Shown here piece by piece: positions 25,097 through 32,090 of a DNA stretch of 64,000 nucleotides. A program made the translations under genes and the position numbers. The DNA is taken from the NCBI RefSeq assembly GCF_000482465.1, contig NZ_AXVJ01000025.1, positions 290,472 through 354,471 of the forward strand. Direction: 5' to 3'. A model generated the notes under the pieces. That model was given only the letters and a program-made list of their open reading frames with translations. It was not told the origin of the DNA and did no database searches. The stretch's first letter is position 1. Each line of letters starts with the position of its first letter. Source of the DNA: Runella limosa DSM 17973. GTDB taxonomy: Bacteria > Bacteroidota > Bacteroidia > Cytophagales > Spirosomataceae.

Positions 25097-25440
25097 CTTG
25101 CCTTATTGACTTTCGTAAATGCCGTAAGAAAATCCATTTGTCGGCGGCGCGAAACGACCTCTACGTCTCCGTTAGACAAGTGTATTTCTAACGAAAAGTC
25201 GATTTGGCAATAATGCGAAACTTCGTTTAAATTGATAAAGCTTCCCCGACTGACCCTAAAAAATTGTTCGCTCGCCGCAAGTCGTTGGGCGACAATTTTT
25301 AGGGTTCTTGAGAATAAGAACTTTTTGCCGTTGGTATGGATGATTTCGGTATAGTTTCGCACACTTCGTAACGCAACAATGTCATCGGAAGCAATCCATA
25401 ATTTATTGGCTTGATTAGGAATTTGTAAACCGTGCATCAT
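25093..25440 (-). CDS. Stand-alone LytTR DNA-binding protein
   Basis: The first plausible start is the double ATG at 25435-25440, giving 115 aa. The frame stays open upstream to 25671, but that extension is not family-like. The product is only a LytTR domain: LWIASDDIVALRSVRNYTEII, RVSRGSFINLNEVSHY and DVEVVSRRRQMDFL. It has no receiver domain or membrane segment. Such orphan LytTR proteins can act as constitutive or autoregulated transcription factors. Its stop overlaps the YqhD-type stop in a tail-to-tail arrangement. Confidence 0.85.
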   Translation of the reverse strand: MMHGLQIPNQANKLWIASDDIVALRSVRNYTEIIHTNGKKFLFSRTLKIVAQRLAASEQFFRVSRGSFINLNEVSHYCQIDFSLEIHLSNGDVEVVSRRRQMDFLTAFTKVNKAS

Positions 25441-25862
25441 ATTCGGAGTGGAGGTTTGGTACGATTGGTACAATTTCCAAAATCTTTGGCATACTTTACA
25501 GCACGACTTTACGAAGTAGGGATTTTTCTTTATGGATATGGAGGTTTGTTTTGTGGGGGTGGGGGCTGTTATTTCAACTAAATAAGCACATCTAATTTTT
25601 TTAGCTGTTCTGTTGGCTTTGCAGGTGCTACTGCTAGGATACACAGAGCAAAAGCTATTTTGCCAATGCATTTCAAACGGTTATTTATTTTATAAAAACT
25701 TCATTTTTCTTTGTGAAACAGCCTATATTTCTTGTGAAACAATTTTGCAATACTTCTATACGTACATTTTCTTTTTACCGTTCGATAAGTTTTTATCCTT
25801 AAAAAATAAATATCGGTTATTTTAGCAGGGCAAATGTCAGGGGCATGGCGTTTGTTATACCT
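25441..25862. other. Divergent intergenic region, about 420 bp
   Basis: The region lies between the stand-alone LytTR gene and the second TPR kinase. It is AT-rich, especially 25670-25860. The minus-strand frame of the LytTR gene remains open through to 25671, so an N-terminal extension cannot be fully excluded. I find no convincing TAnnTTTG box, hairpin or repeat. Confidence 0.5.
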
Positions 25863-27629
25863 ATGAGTAAAATTGGATTAAGTATTCAAATGAACCATTT
25901 TGCGAAGGCACTTATCATCCTTGTAATGGTAAGTAGCGTCGGTAGTATTGCCCAATCTCCCAACGCCCACTTTCTCCCCCTACAGCCCCACAAAGTGCAA
26001 TGGGCAAATGCCGTCATCAAAAATGCGCTCCAAACCAAAGACACCATTCAGCTGGCCGAAGGGTGGTATCTATATGGGAAAATCTATCAAGCGGCAGGGG
26101 ATAACCTGACCGCTAAACGTTATTTCATGCGTTCACTTCGTTTCCAAGAGAAGCGAGGAGATTCGTTTGAACTCTCACGCCTATACTATCGCCTCACTGA
26201 AATCGAAAGAATGCTTTTTCATTATAAAGATGCCTATCGTTATGCGCAATTGGCACTACAAGTAGCCGAGCGTATTAACTCGAACAAGGCACTAGCATTG
26301 GCCTATAGTTCTGTGCAGTCTATTCATGAAATTGACTGGTCGGAGGGAGGAAAAAACCAAAAATATCCTTCTATCAACCACGATAGTGTGCTGTATTATT
26401 TACGTAAAAAAGAAAGGCTTCTCTTAAAGTATGGCAATCCTATGGATATACAAGTAGTCATGATTAATTTGGGAGGTGAGTTACAACGAAAAAACGACCC
26501 TAAAGCCATTAACTATTACCAAAAAGCCCTTGCAATCTGCGTCAAAGAGCAAAAACCTTCTGAAATTATCATTGCAAAATTGCAATTAGGCCAAGCTTAT
26601 CTCCAATTTAAACAGCTAGATAAAGTAAAAATACTCATTCAAGAAATTGAAAAAGACGCAGCAAAACTACCTGCTAATCTCCATCTATTAGATAAAACCT
26701 TTCAAATCAATCAAAATGCAATTTATCGAGACTACTATGCCACCATCGGGGACTGGCAAAAGGCATTTGACTATACCCAACGGGTACACGCTGCCGAGCG
26801 TCAAAAATTCCTCGCCGACCGCGAAGGTGCCATAAGCCGCCTCAGCATCGAGTACGAAACCGAGAAAAAAGAAGTCGAACTCAAAGCAAAACAACGCGAA
26901 CTCCAACTCAGTCAACAAAGCCAACAAAACCAACAACGGTTCGTGGGTATTTTGGCCGTATTGCTAATAGGCGCACTCACCGCCAGTATTGCTTTTTACC
27001 GAATTTCTGTCAAAAATCAGCGCCTCAGTGCGTCAAACGCATTGCTCGTTCACGAGCAAAATCACCGCGTCAAAAATAACCTCCAACTCGTTTCAAGTCT
27101 CCTGAATTTACAACTCAATCGCCTCACCGACGATGCCTCCAAAAACATCCTAGAAGAAACCCAGCTGCGGATTGAGGTTATGTCAACCCTGCAACGCACC
27201 CTTTACAGCGGTCAAACCCTCGGAGAGGTGCAAATGCACGACTTTTTGAATGAAATCATTAAAGTAGGCTTGCAAACTTTTGGCTACGAACACGTTCAAA
27301 CCCAAACCCACATCGACTCTTCCTTGCACCTACCCATCGACCATGCCATGCGCATTGGGCTTATTGTCAACGAATTGCTCACAAATGCTTGCAAATACGC
27401 ATTCCCCGACCACCCAAATCCCCAATGGACACTAAGTTGCCATCAAGCCAATCGCCTTTGCACACTCCAAGTTGCCGATAATGGCCCAGGGTTTATTCCC
27501 CCTCAACCCATCACCAGAAAGTCCTCTTTCGGTATGAAGTTGATTCAACTCCAAGCCGAACAACTCTACGCCAATTATTCATTTGAAATAAACAAAGGTT
27601 CTTTGTTTCAAATGACATTTAAAGTATAA
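25863..27629 (+). CDS. TPR-containing HisKA_2 sensor histidine kinase
   Basis: The start may be 25863 or 25890. The latter begins directly at the signal peptide MNHFAKALIILVMVSSVGSIAQ and gives 579 aa. The periplasmic part is built of TPR repeats (NLTAKRYFMRSLRFQEKRGD, DAYRYAQLALQVAERI, KAINYYQKALAICVKEQK). A coiled segment and one membrane helix (VGILAVLLIGALTASIAFYR) follow. The kinase core is of the HisKA_2 type: HEQNHRVKNNLQLVSSLLNLQ (phospho-His at residue 392 counting from 25890), NELLTNACKYAFPD and DNGPGF. Its LytTR regulator follows after 30 bp. Confidence 0.9.
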   Translation: MSKIGLSIQMNHFAKALIILVMVSSVGSIAQSPNAHFLPLQPHKVQWANAVIKNALQTKDTIQLAEGWYLYGKIYQAAGDNLTAKRYFMRSLRFQEKRGDSFELSRLYYRLTEIERMLFHYKDAYRYAQLALQVAERINSNKALALAYSSVQSIHEIDWSEGGKNQKYPSINHDSVLYYLRKKERLLLKYGNPMDIQVVMINLGGELQRKNDPKAINYYQKALAICVKEQKPSEIIIAKLQLGQAYLQFKQLDKVKILIQEIEKDAAKLPANLHLLDKTFQINQNAIYRDYYATIGDWQKAFDYTQRVHAAERQKFLADREGAISRLSIEYETEKKEVELKAKQRELQLSQQSQQNQQRFVGILAVLLIGALTASIAFYRISVKNQRLSASNALLVHEQNHRVKNNLQLVSSLLNLQLNRLTDDASKNILEETQLRIEVMSTLQRTLYSGQTLGEVQMHDFLNEIIKVGLQTFGYEHVQTQTHIDSSLHLPIDHAMRIGLIVNELLTNACKYAFPDHPNPQWTLSCHQANRLCTLQVADNGPGFIPPQPITRKSSFGMKLIQLQAEQLYANYSFEINKGSLFQMTFKV

Positions 27630-27659
27630 CTAACCCACTACCAACATACCATTCTGACG

Positions 27660-28406
27660 ATGAAAAGTTTAAAAGTTCTTATTGTTGAAGATGACCTCAC
27701 CATGGCCGAATCCATTCAGGAAACGCTCGAACAAGCTGGTCACGAAATCGTAGGAAAAGCCCGCAATTCTCGTGAAGCACTCAACGTAGTTAAACACCAA
27801 ATGCCCGACCTCGCACTGCTTGATATCACATTGGAAGGGACGGCGGACACAGGCATTATGATTGCCAAACAAATGATTGCCATTAGCCCGATGCCCGTTA
27901 TTTACTTGACTGCCCACGACGACCCTGGCATCGTAGCCCAAGCCCAAGAGACGCGTCCCGCAGCATATTTACTAAAACCATTTCGGCACAAAGAATTGGC
28001 GATTCAGATTGAGCTTGCCTATTACAACTACAAAGCGCAGCACGCAACGCTTGTTAATCCACACACTTCACCTTCTTTATTTTTGCCCGTTGACCAAGGA
28101 AAAGGATACATTAAGGTCAATAAAAAGGAAGTCATGTATTTGATGGCCGCAGGCTCATACGTAGAAGTGCATACCGTTAGAGATAGCAAACCCTTGGTCT
28201 TCTCGATGAATTTGGGCTACTTGTCGCAGTTTTTTATGATTCAAGGCTTTCATCGCTTGTCGCGTTCGCTGGTGGTGAACCTAGAATACATCGAACGGAT
28301 TGAGAAAGGACAACTTTTTATGACCAATCGAGATACTGCGGTGCCATTTCCCGAGAACCAACACCGAGAACTTCTCCAACGCCTCGCCATCGTACGAACG
28401 CCCTAA
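27660..28406 (+). CDS. LytTR-family response regulator
   Basis: The 248-aa product has a receiver domain (EDD at 10-12, Asp55 in LALLDITLEGTADTG, TAHDD and LKPF loops) and a LytTR domain at about 140-245 (KEVMYLMAAGSYVEVH, GFHRLSRSLVVNLEYI). It is the partner of the TPR HisKA_2 kinase 30 bp upstream. The receiver resembles the type paired with HisKA_2 kinases rather than the LytS-type partners elsewhere in the window. Confidence 0.92.
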   Translation: MKSLKVLIVEDDLTMAESIQETLEQAGHEIVGKARNSREALNVVKHQMPDLALLDITLEGTADTGIMIAKQMIAISPMPVIYLTAHDDPGIVAQAQETRPAAYLLKPFRHKELAIQIELAYYNYKAQHATLVNPHTSPSLFLPVDQGKGYIKVNKKEVMYLMAAGSYVEVHTVRDSKPLVFSMNLGYLSQFFMIQGFHRLSRSLVVNLEYIERIEKGQLFMTNRDTAVPFPENQHRELLQRLAIVRTP

Positions 28407-28419
28407 ACGTGCGTCTAAA

Positions 28420-29601
28420 CTATTTTTCGACCAATCCTAAATTCTGCAGTTGTTTTATTGCCTCTTCAATGTTGCAATGAATCCAATTGGGGCGTATGCC
28501 TAAATTCCCCCCTTGAGGAGTGATTACAAAATTATGAGAAGTACCCAAATCCGTCACCGATTCGGTTGAACCTCGCTTTAAAGCAGGACTAAGTGAAAGT
28601 TTAATTTCTATGGATACAATTGGCTGAATACCTTCCACCAATACCAAATCCATTTCAGCACCATTAGAAGTACGATAAAAATAAGGGGAAACGCCATTTT
28701 TAAGCCTTCGAATGATTTGCTCAATCACAAATCCTTCCCAAGAAGCCCCAGCTATGGGATGTTGAAAAAGATGCGATTGCGTACGAAGGCCGTGCAGAAA
28801 GTGTAAACTACCGCTGTCTATCAAATAAAGTTTCGGGCTCTTAACAATACGTTTAGAAGCGTTTACAAACCATGGTTCAAGTCTTCTGATGATGTACGCT
28901 TGTTCGAGAATAGCAATATAACGTTGTACTGTTGTGTGAGCAATACCAAGTGAATTAGCAAGCGTAGAATAATTGAGCAAAGCACCGTGATTGTGAGCCA
29001 ACATTCTCAAGAAATTGGCAAGCAAAACAGACGAAGCATTGATGCCCATCTGAGATAAATCTTGCTCAATATACGTTTTGACAAAATTTTGTTGCCAAAG
29101 GTACCAGAAATCGTCACTTGGCGCTAATAAAGCATCAGGGAATCCTCCCCTAAACCATAACGTTGACACTGAAATCTGAGTAGATTGTGCTTCTTCAATC
29201 TGCAAAGGCATAAGTTCGTGATAGGCAATACGACCTGCCAACGATTCTGAACTTTTCTGTAAAAACTGAAGGGATGCCGAACCTAAAAGAATAAATCTAC
29301 CCGGTTGTCGGTCACGGTCAATAAGTCCCCGTAGCTGAGGAAAAATAGGAAGCAGTCGTTGTACTTCGTCAATAATAATAGTTTTTTCACGATTAGTATC
29401 AATAACCCATGCCGCATTTTGGCTAAGGGTTTGATAGTCATCTAGTAGTTCTAAATCAAAATATAAAAAGGGTCTCGTTAAATCACTTACTAATTGCTTC
29501 GCCAAGGTAGTTTTACCCACTTGCCGTGGCCCTAAAATACCTACAGCAGGAAAAAAACTAAGTGATTTTTGAATAACCTGTTGTAAGCTTCTTCCAATCA
29601 T
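28420..29601 (-). CDS. AAA ATPase with DUF4143 domain (first copy)
   Basis: The 393-aa ATPase has Walker A GPRQVGKTTLAKQ (24-36), Walker B TIIIDEVQRL, a sensor region FILLGSAS, a central winged-helix-like segment (YSTLANSLGIAHTTVQRYIAILEQAYIIRR), and a C-terminal DUF4143 nuclease-like fold (SNGAEMDLVLVEG, VSIEIKLS). Members are widespread and function is unclear. The ExK-like IEIKLS motif hints at a restriction-endonuclease-like fold. The ATG is preceded by a 14-bp inverted repeat (29605-29641) that could be an autoregulatory operator. It shares architecture but little close sequence with the gene at 48133. Confidence 0.88.
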   Translation of the reverse strand: MIGRSLQQVIQKSLSFFPAVGILGPRQVGKTTLAKQLVSDLTRPFLYFDLELLDDYQTLSQNAAWVIDTNREKTIIIDEVQRLLPIFPQLRGLIDRDRQPGRFILLGSASLQFLQKSSESLAGRIAYHELMPLQIEEAQSTQISVSTLWFRGGFPDALLAPSDDFWYLWQQNFVKTYIEQDLSQMGINASSVLLANFLRMLAHNHGALLNYSTLANSLGIAHTTVQRYIAILEQAYIIRRLEPWFVNASKRIVKSPKLYLIDSGSLHFLHGLRTQSHLFQHPIAGASWEGFVIEQIIRRLKNGVSPYFYRTSNGAEMDLVLVEGIQPIVSIEIKLSLSPALKRGSTESVTDLGTSHNFVITPQGGNLGIRPNWIHCNIEEAIKQLQNLGLVEK

Positions 29602-29604
29602 TAT

Positions 29605-29641
29605 TCATGCAATTTGAATTTTAAAAGTTCAAATTACATGA
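29605..29641. promoter_or_regulatory. Inverted repeat at start of DUF4143 ATPase gene
   Basis: TCATGCAATTTGAA (29605-29618) is the reverse complement of TTCAAATTACATGA (29628-29641) except for one base, with a 9-bp spacer. It begins 4 bp from the ATG of the minus-strand ATPase gene. The position fits an operator or a hairpin in the mRNA leader. Confidence 0.65.
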
Positions 29642-29676
29642 ATAACGACTCAAATTACAACAAATTTGTAACAAAT

Positions 29677-29808
29677 GTGCTAAGAGTTGCTCACAACCCG
29701 CCCGAATTAGATACCTCCTTCGTCGGTATGACAAAACAATCCGTGCTGAGGGTTGCTCACAACCCACCCGAATTAGATACCTCCTTCATCGGTATGACAA
29801 AAAGCCCC
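29677..29808. repeat. Two 66-bp tandem repeats
   Basis: Units 29677-29742 and 29743-29808 share nearly all bases, with the core GAATTAGATACCTCCTTC and GGTATGACAAA. An open frame across them is produced by the 66-bp period and is not a credible gene. The sequence looks like a dispersed intergenic repeat of the type seen in Cytophagales genomes. Confidence 0.88.
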
Positions 29809-29833
29809 AGACTACCGAGAATCTGAGGCTTTT
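29800..29833 (-). terminator. Terminator after FucP-like gene
   Basis: AAAAGCC...AGA at the left pairs with TCT...GGCTTTT at the right (about 29800-29811 with 29822-29833, one bulge). It is T-rich on both strands and lies 18 bp beyond the stop of the minus-strand transporter. Confidence 0.75.
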
Positions 29834-29850
29834 CTTATAGATGAATATGT

Positions 29851-31074
29851 CTAGTTTTTAGGCTTAGAAAAGACCAAGCCAAACAACAAAATCACGACGT
29901 AACAAATGATTGGTGTCAAGTACGATTGAGCCACGTCAATGTCGGCCACTTTCCCCATGATAGGCGGAAAAACCGCACCACCAACAACTCCCATCACGAT
30001 AAACGACGACGCACGTTGTTTGTGCTCGCCGAGGTTGCGAAGACCTAATCCAAAAATCGTTGGGAACATGATACTCATAAAGAAGTTGAGCATCATCAAG
30101 GCGATAAACGACGCCCAGCCCCAGGTTTGAGAGATAATCAAACACAACACAATGTTGGCCGCTGCAAAAATAGCAAGAAGGGTATTAGGCTTAATAAAAC
30201 GCATCAAAAACGTACCTACCGCACGACCTGCCAACAACAACACCATGCTAAACGAGAAATAGTACCCCGCTTTTTCGTCGGTCATGTCAGGCATATATTT
30301 GACGGCGTAGTTGATAAAAAACGCCCAAGTTGCACCTTGCGCCGCTACGTTGAAAAACTGCGCGATGGCCGCCCAAATAAAATGACGATGCTCAAATAAG
30401 CCTTTTTTAGGGCCTGAACTTGCCCCTTCTTCTACCTCGGTGCTTTCTTCAGTCAATGGTGGTACTTTGATAAACGAAAACGCAATGGCGACGCTAAGTA
30501 CCACCGCACCAATCACAATATACAAATACTTCACGGGTGCAAGGTCATGAACAACATCGCCCGTAGGGACGTTACGCAAAATGATAAATGACCCCAACAC
30601 AGGCCCCAAAATCGCCCCTACCCCGTTGAAAGTTTGGGAAAGGTTAATGCGTTGTTCCGAGGTTTCTTCGTGACCCAAAGCCGCCGAGAACGGGTGCGCT
30701 ACGGTTTCGAGTGTGGCAAGTCCGCAAGCCAAAATAAAAAGAGCTAACCGAAAGAAATCAAACGATTGGGACTCAGCAGCGGGATAAAACAGGAACGCCC
30801 CGATGGCATACAAGCCCAAGCCAAGAAGTACGCCGTTTTTGTATCCGTACTTTTTCATGAATAATCCCGCAGGAATACCCATCACAAAGTAGGCACCAAA
30901 AATCGAGAACTGAACCAAGCCAGAATCAGCGATAGAAACGTTCAAAACCGTCTGAAAACGGCGATTCAATAAGTCTCCCATCGTAATGGCAATCCCCCAA
31001 AGAAGGAAAAGACTCGTCACAAAGGCGTACGTCGGGACGTACTTGGCGGTAAGTAAAGGGGCTTTTTTCATCAA
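29851..31074 (-). CDS. FucP-like sugar/proton symporter (MFS)
   Basis: The 407-aa protein has about twelve membrane helices. The FHS/FucP family N-terminus is visible: FVTSLFLLWGIAITMGDLLNRRFQTVLNVS, with SGLVQFSIFGAYFVMGIPAGLFMKKYGYKNG as the helix 2-3 loop. FucP imports L-fucose with protons, and related members carry glucose, galactose or N-acetyl sugars. The charged residues that define fucose specificity cannot be assigned by eye. The SDR gene upstream, similar to L-fucose dehydrogenases, supports fucose or a related 6-deoxysugar. Hairpins lie in the 114-bp gap between the two genes. Confidence 0.88.
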   Translation of the reverse strand: MMKKAPLLTAKYVPTYAFVTSLFLLWGIAITMGDLLNRRFQTVLNVSIADSGLVQFSIFGAYFVMGIPAGLFMKKYGYKNGVLLGLGLYAIGAFLFYPAAESQSFDFFRLALFILACGLATLETVAHPFSAALGHEETSEQRINLSQTFNGVGAILGPVLGSFIILRNVPTGDVVHDLAPVKYLYIVIGAVVLSVAIAFSFIKVPPLTEESTEVEEGASSGPKKGLFEHRHFIWAAIAQFFNVAAQGATWAFFINYAVKYMPDMTDEKAGYYFSFSMVLLLAGRAVGTFLMRFIKPNTLLAIFAAANIVLCLIISQTWGWASFIALMMLNFFMSIMFPTIFGLGLRNLGEHKQRASSFIVMGVVGGAVFPPIMGKVADIDVAQSYLTPIICYVVILLFGLVFSKPKN

Positions 31075-31130
31075 TAAATTAGTAAATGAAGTTTAGGGTT
31101 ATTTGTAAGGTTAGAAATTATCTTCCAATC

Positions 31131-31182
31131 ACCTTCCCGAAAGTTTAGAACTTTCGGGAAGGTTCTAAACTTTCGGGAAGGT
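31131..31182. promoter_or_regulatory. Triple-arm hairpin (ACCTTCCCGAAAGTT repeats) between SDR and transporter genes
   Basis: ACCTTCCCGAAAGTT (31131-31145) pairs with AACTTTCGGGAAGGT (31149-31163), and a second identical pairing arm lies at 31168-31182. The left arm can fold with either right arm, giving two mutually exclusive stems. It lies between two co-directional genes, so it may be an intra-operon attenuator or an mRNA stabiliser, or simply an expanded copy of the 22363 terminator family. Confidence 0.75.
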
Positions 31183-31188
31183 CTAGGA

Positions 31189-31977
31189 CTAATGCTTAAT
31201 AATCGAACGATCTAAATGCACATAACCGCCATCGACGTGAATCAGCTGACCCGTGGTGTGGCTCGATTTATTCGATAATAAGAAGGTTACCATGTTCGCG
31301 ATTTCCTCTGGACTTGTCATCCGATTTTCAAACGGAATACGGCTATTGATTTCGTTGAGGGTTTCTTCTGGATTCGGCAGTGTTTTAATCCACTTTTCGT
31401 AAAGCGGCGTCCACGATTCAGCCACAATCAAGGCATTGACCCGAATCCCGTATTTCAACAATTCTACCGCCCACTCGCGCGTGAGGGCATTACGAGCGCC
31501 GTTGGCGGCGGCGTAAGCCGACGTATTTCCTTGTCCCGTTTCGGCCACTTTCGAGCTGACGTTCACAATCGGGCCTTTGGTTTTAATCAAATACGGAAGG
31601 GCGTGTTGCGCCAACAAATAATAATGCACGACATTTTTGTGCAACGAAGCCATAAATGCTTCATAGTTACCTTTTTCAAGCCCTACACCGTCGTTGACGC
31701 CTGCGTTGTTGACCAAACCATCAATCCGACCGAAGCGCTCTACCGTCAACCGAATTGCTTTTTCGCATTCGGCAGGGTCGGTAAGTTCAGCTTCTACGCC
31801 GTAGGCCATGCCGCCCAAGGCTTCTATTTTTTCGATAACAACTTGGTTATCAGCCGCACTTCTCCCCACAATCACAGGAATGGCCTCTTCTACGGCTAAG
31901 GTGCGCGCAATGGCTTCGCCAATTCCTTTGGCACCGCCTGAAACGATAATGACTTTTTCTCGAAGATGTAAGTTCAC
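31189..31977 (-). CDS. SDR oxidoreductase, L-fucose-dehydrogenase-like, catalytic Lys replaced by Asn
   Basis: The 262-aa Rossmann protein has a nucleotide motif SGGAKGIG (13-20), NNAG at 90-93, an active-site Ser142 in IVNVSSKVAETGQG, Tyr155 in TSAYAAANGARNALTREWA, and the C-terminal HTTGQLIHVDGGYVHLDRS. The usual YxxxK is YAAAN, so the Lys that lowers the Tyr pKa is Asn159 here. The overall pattern matches short-chain dehydrogenases described as L-fucose dehydrogenases, and the FucP-like gene follows. Either the enzyme uses an altered mechanism or it has a different role. The DNA reads AAC clearly at that codon. Confidence 0.88.
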   Translation of the reverse strand: MNLHLREKVIIVSGGAKGIGEAIARTLAVEEAIPVIVGRSAADNQVVIEKIEALGGMAYGVEAELTDPAECEKAIRLTVERFGRIDGLVNNAGVNDGVGLEKGNYEAFMASLHKNVVHYYLLAQHALPYLIKTKGPIVNVSSKVAETGQGNTSAYAAANGARNALTREWAVELLKYGIRVNALIVAESWTPLYEKWIKTLPNPEETLNEINSRIPFENRMTSPEEIANMVTFLLSNKSSHTTGQLIHVDGGYVHLDRSIIKH

Positions 31978-32090
31978 AGATAAAAGAGAAGGTTAGTGAA
32001 ATGGTTATGTTTTAGATTTAATAAGTACTGTACGACCTGAATCTCATGCAATACTACTAAAAACTATTAAAAATCGCTTCCTTTCTTCCG

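Noticed and set aside
28420..29601. Toxin-antitoxin or defence-island gene
   Set aside because: DUF4143 ATPases are often suspected in such roles, but no partner gene, nuclease operon or mobile context is present at either copy.
29614..29826. Plus-strand 70-aa frame with internal amino-acid repeat
   Set aside because: The repeat is produced by the 66-bp DNA tandem duplication, and the reading is a side effect of the period being a multiple of three. Composition is not protein-like, and the frame overlaps an operator-like repeat and a terminator.
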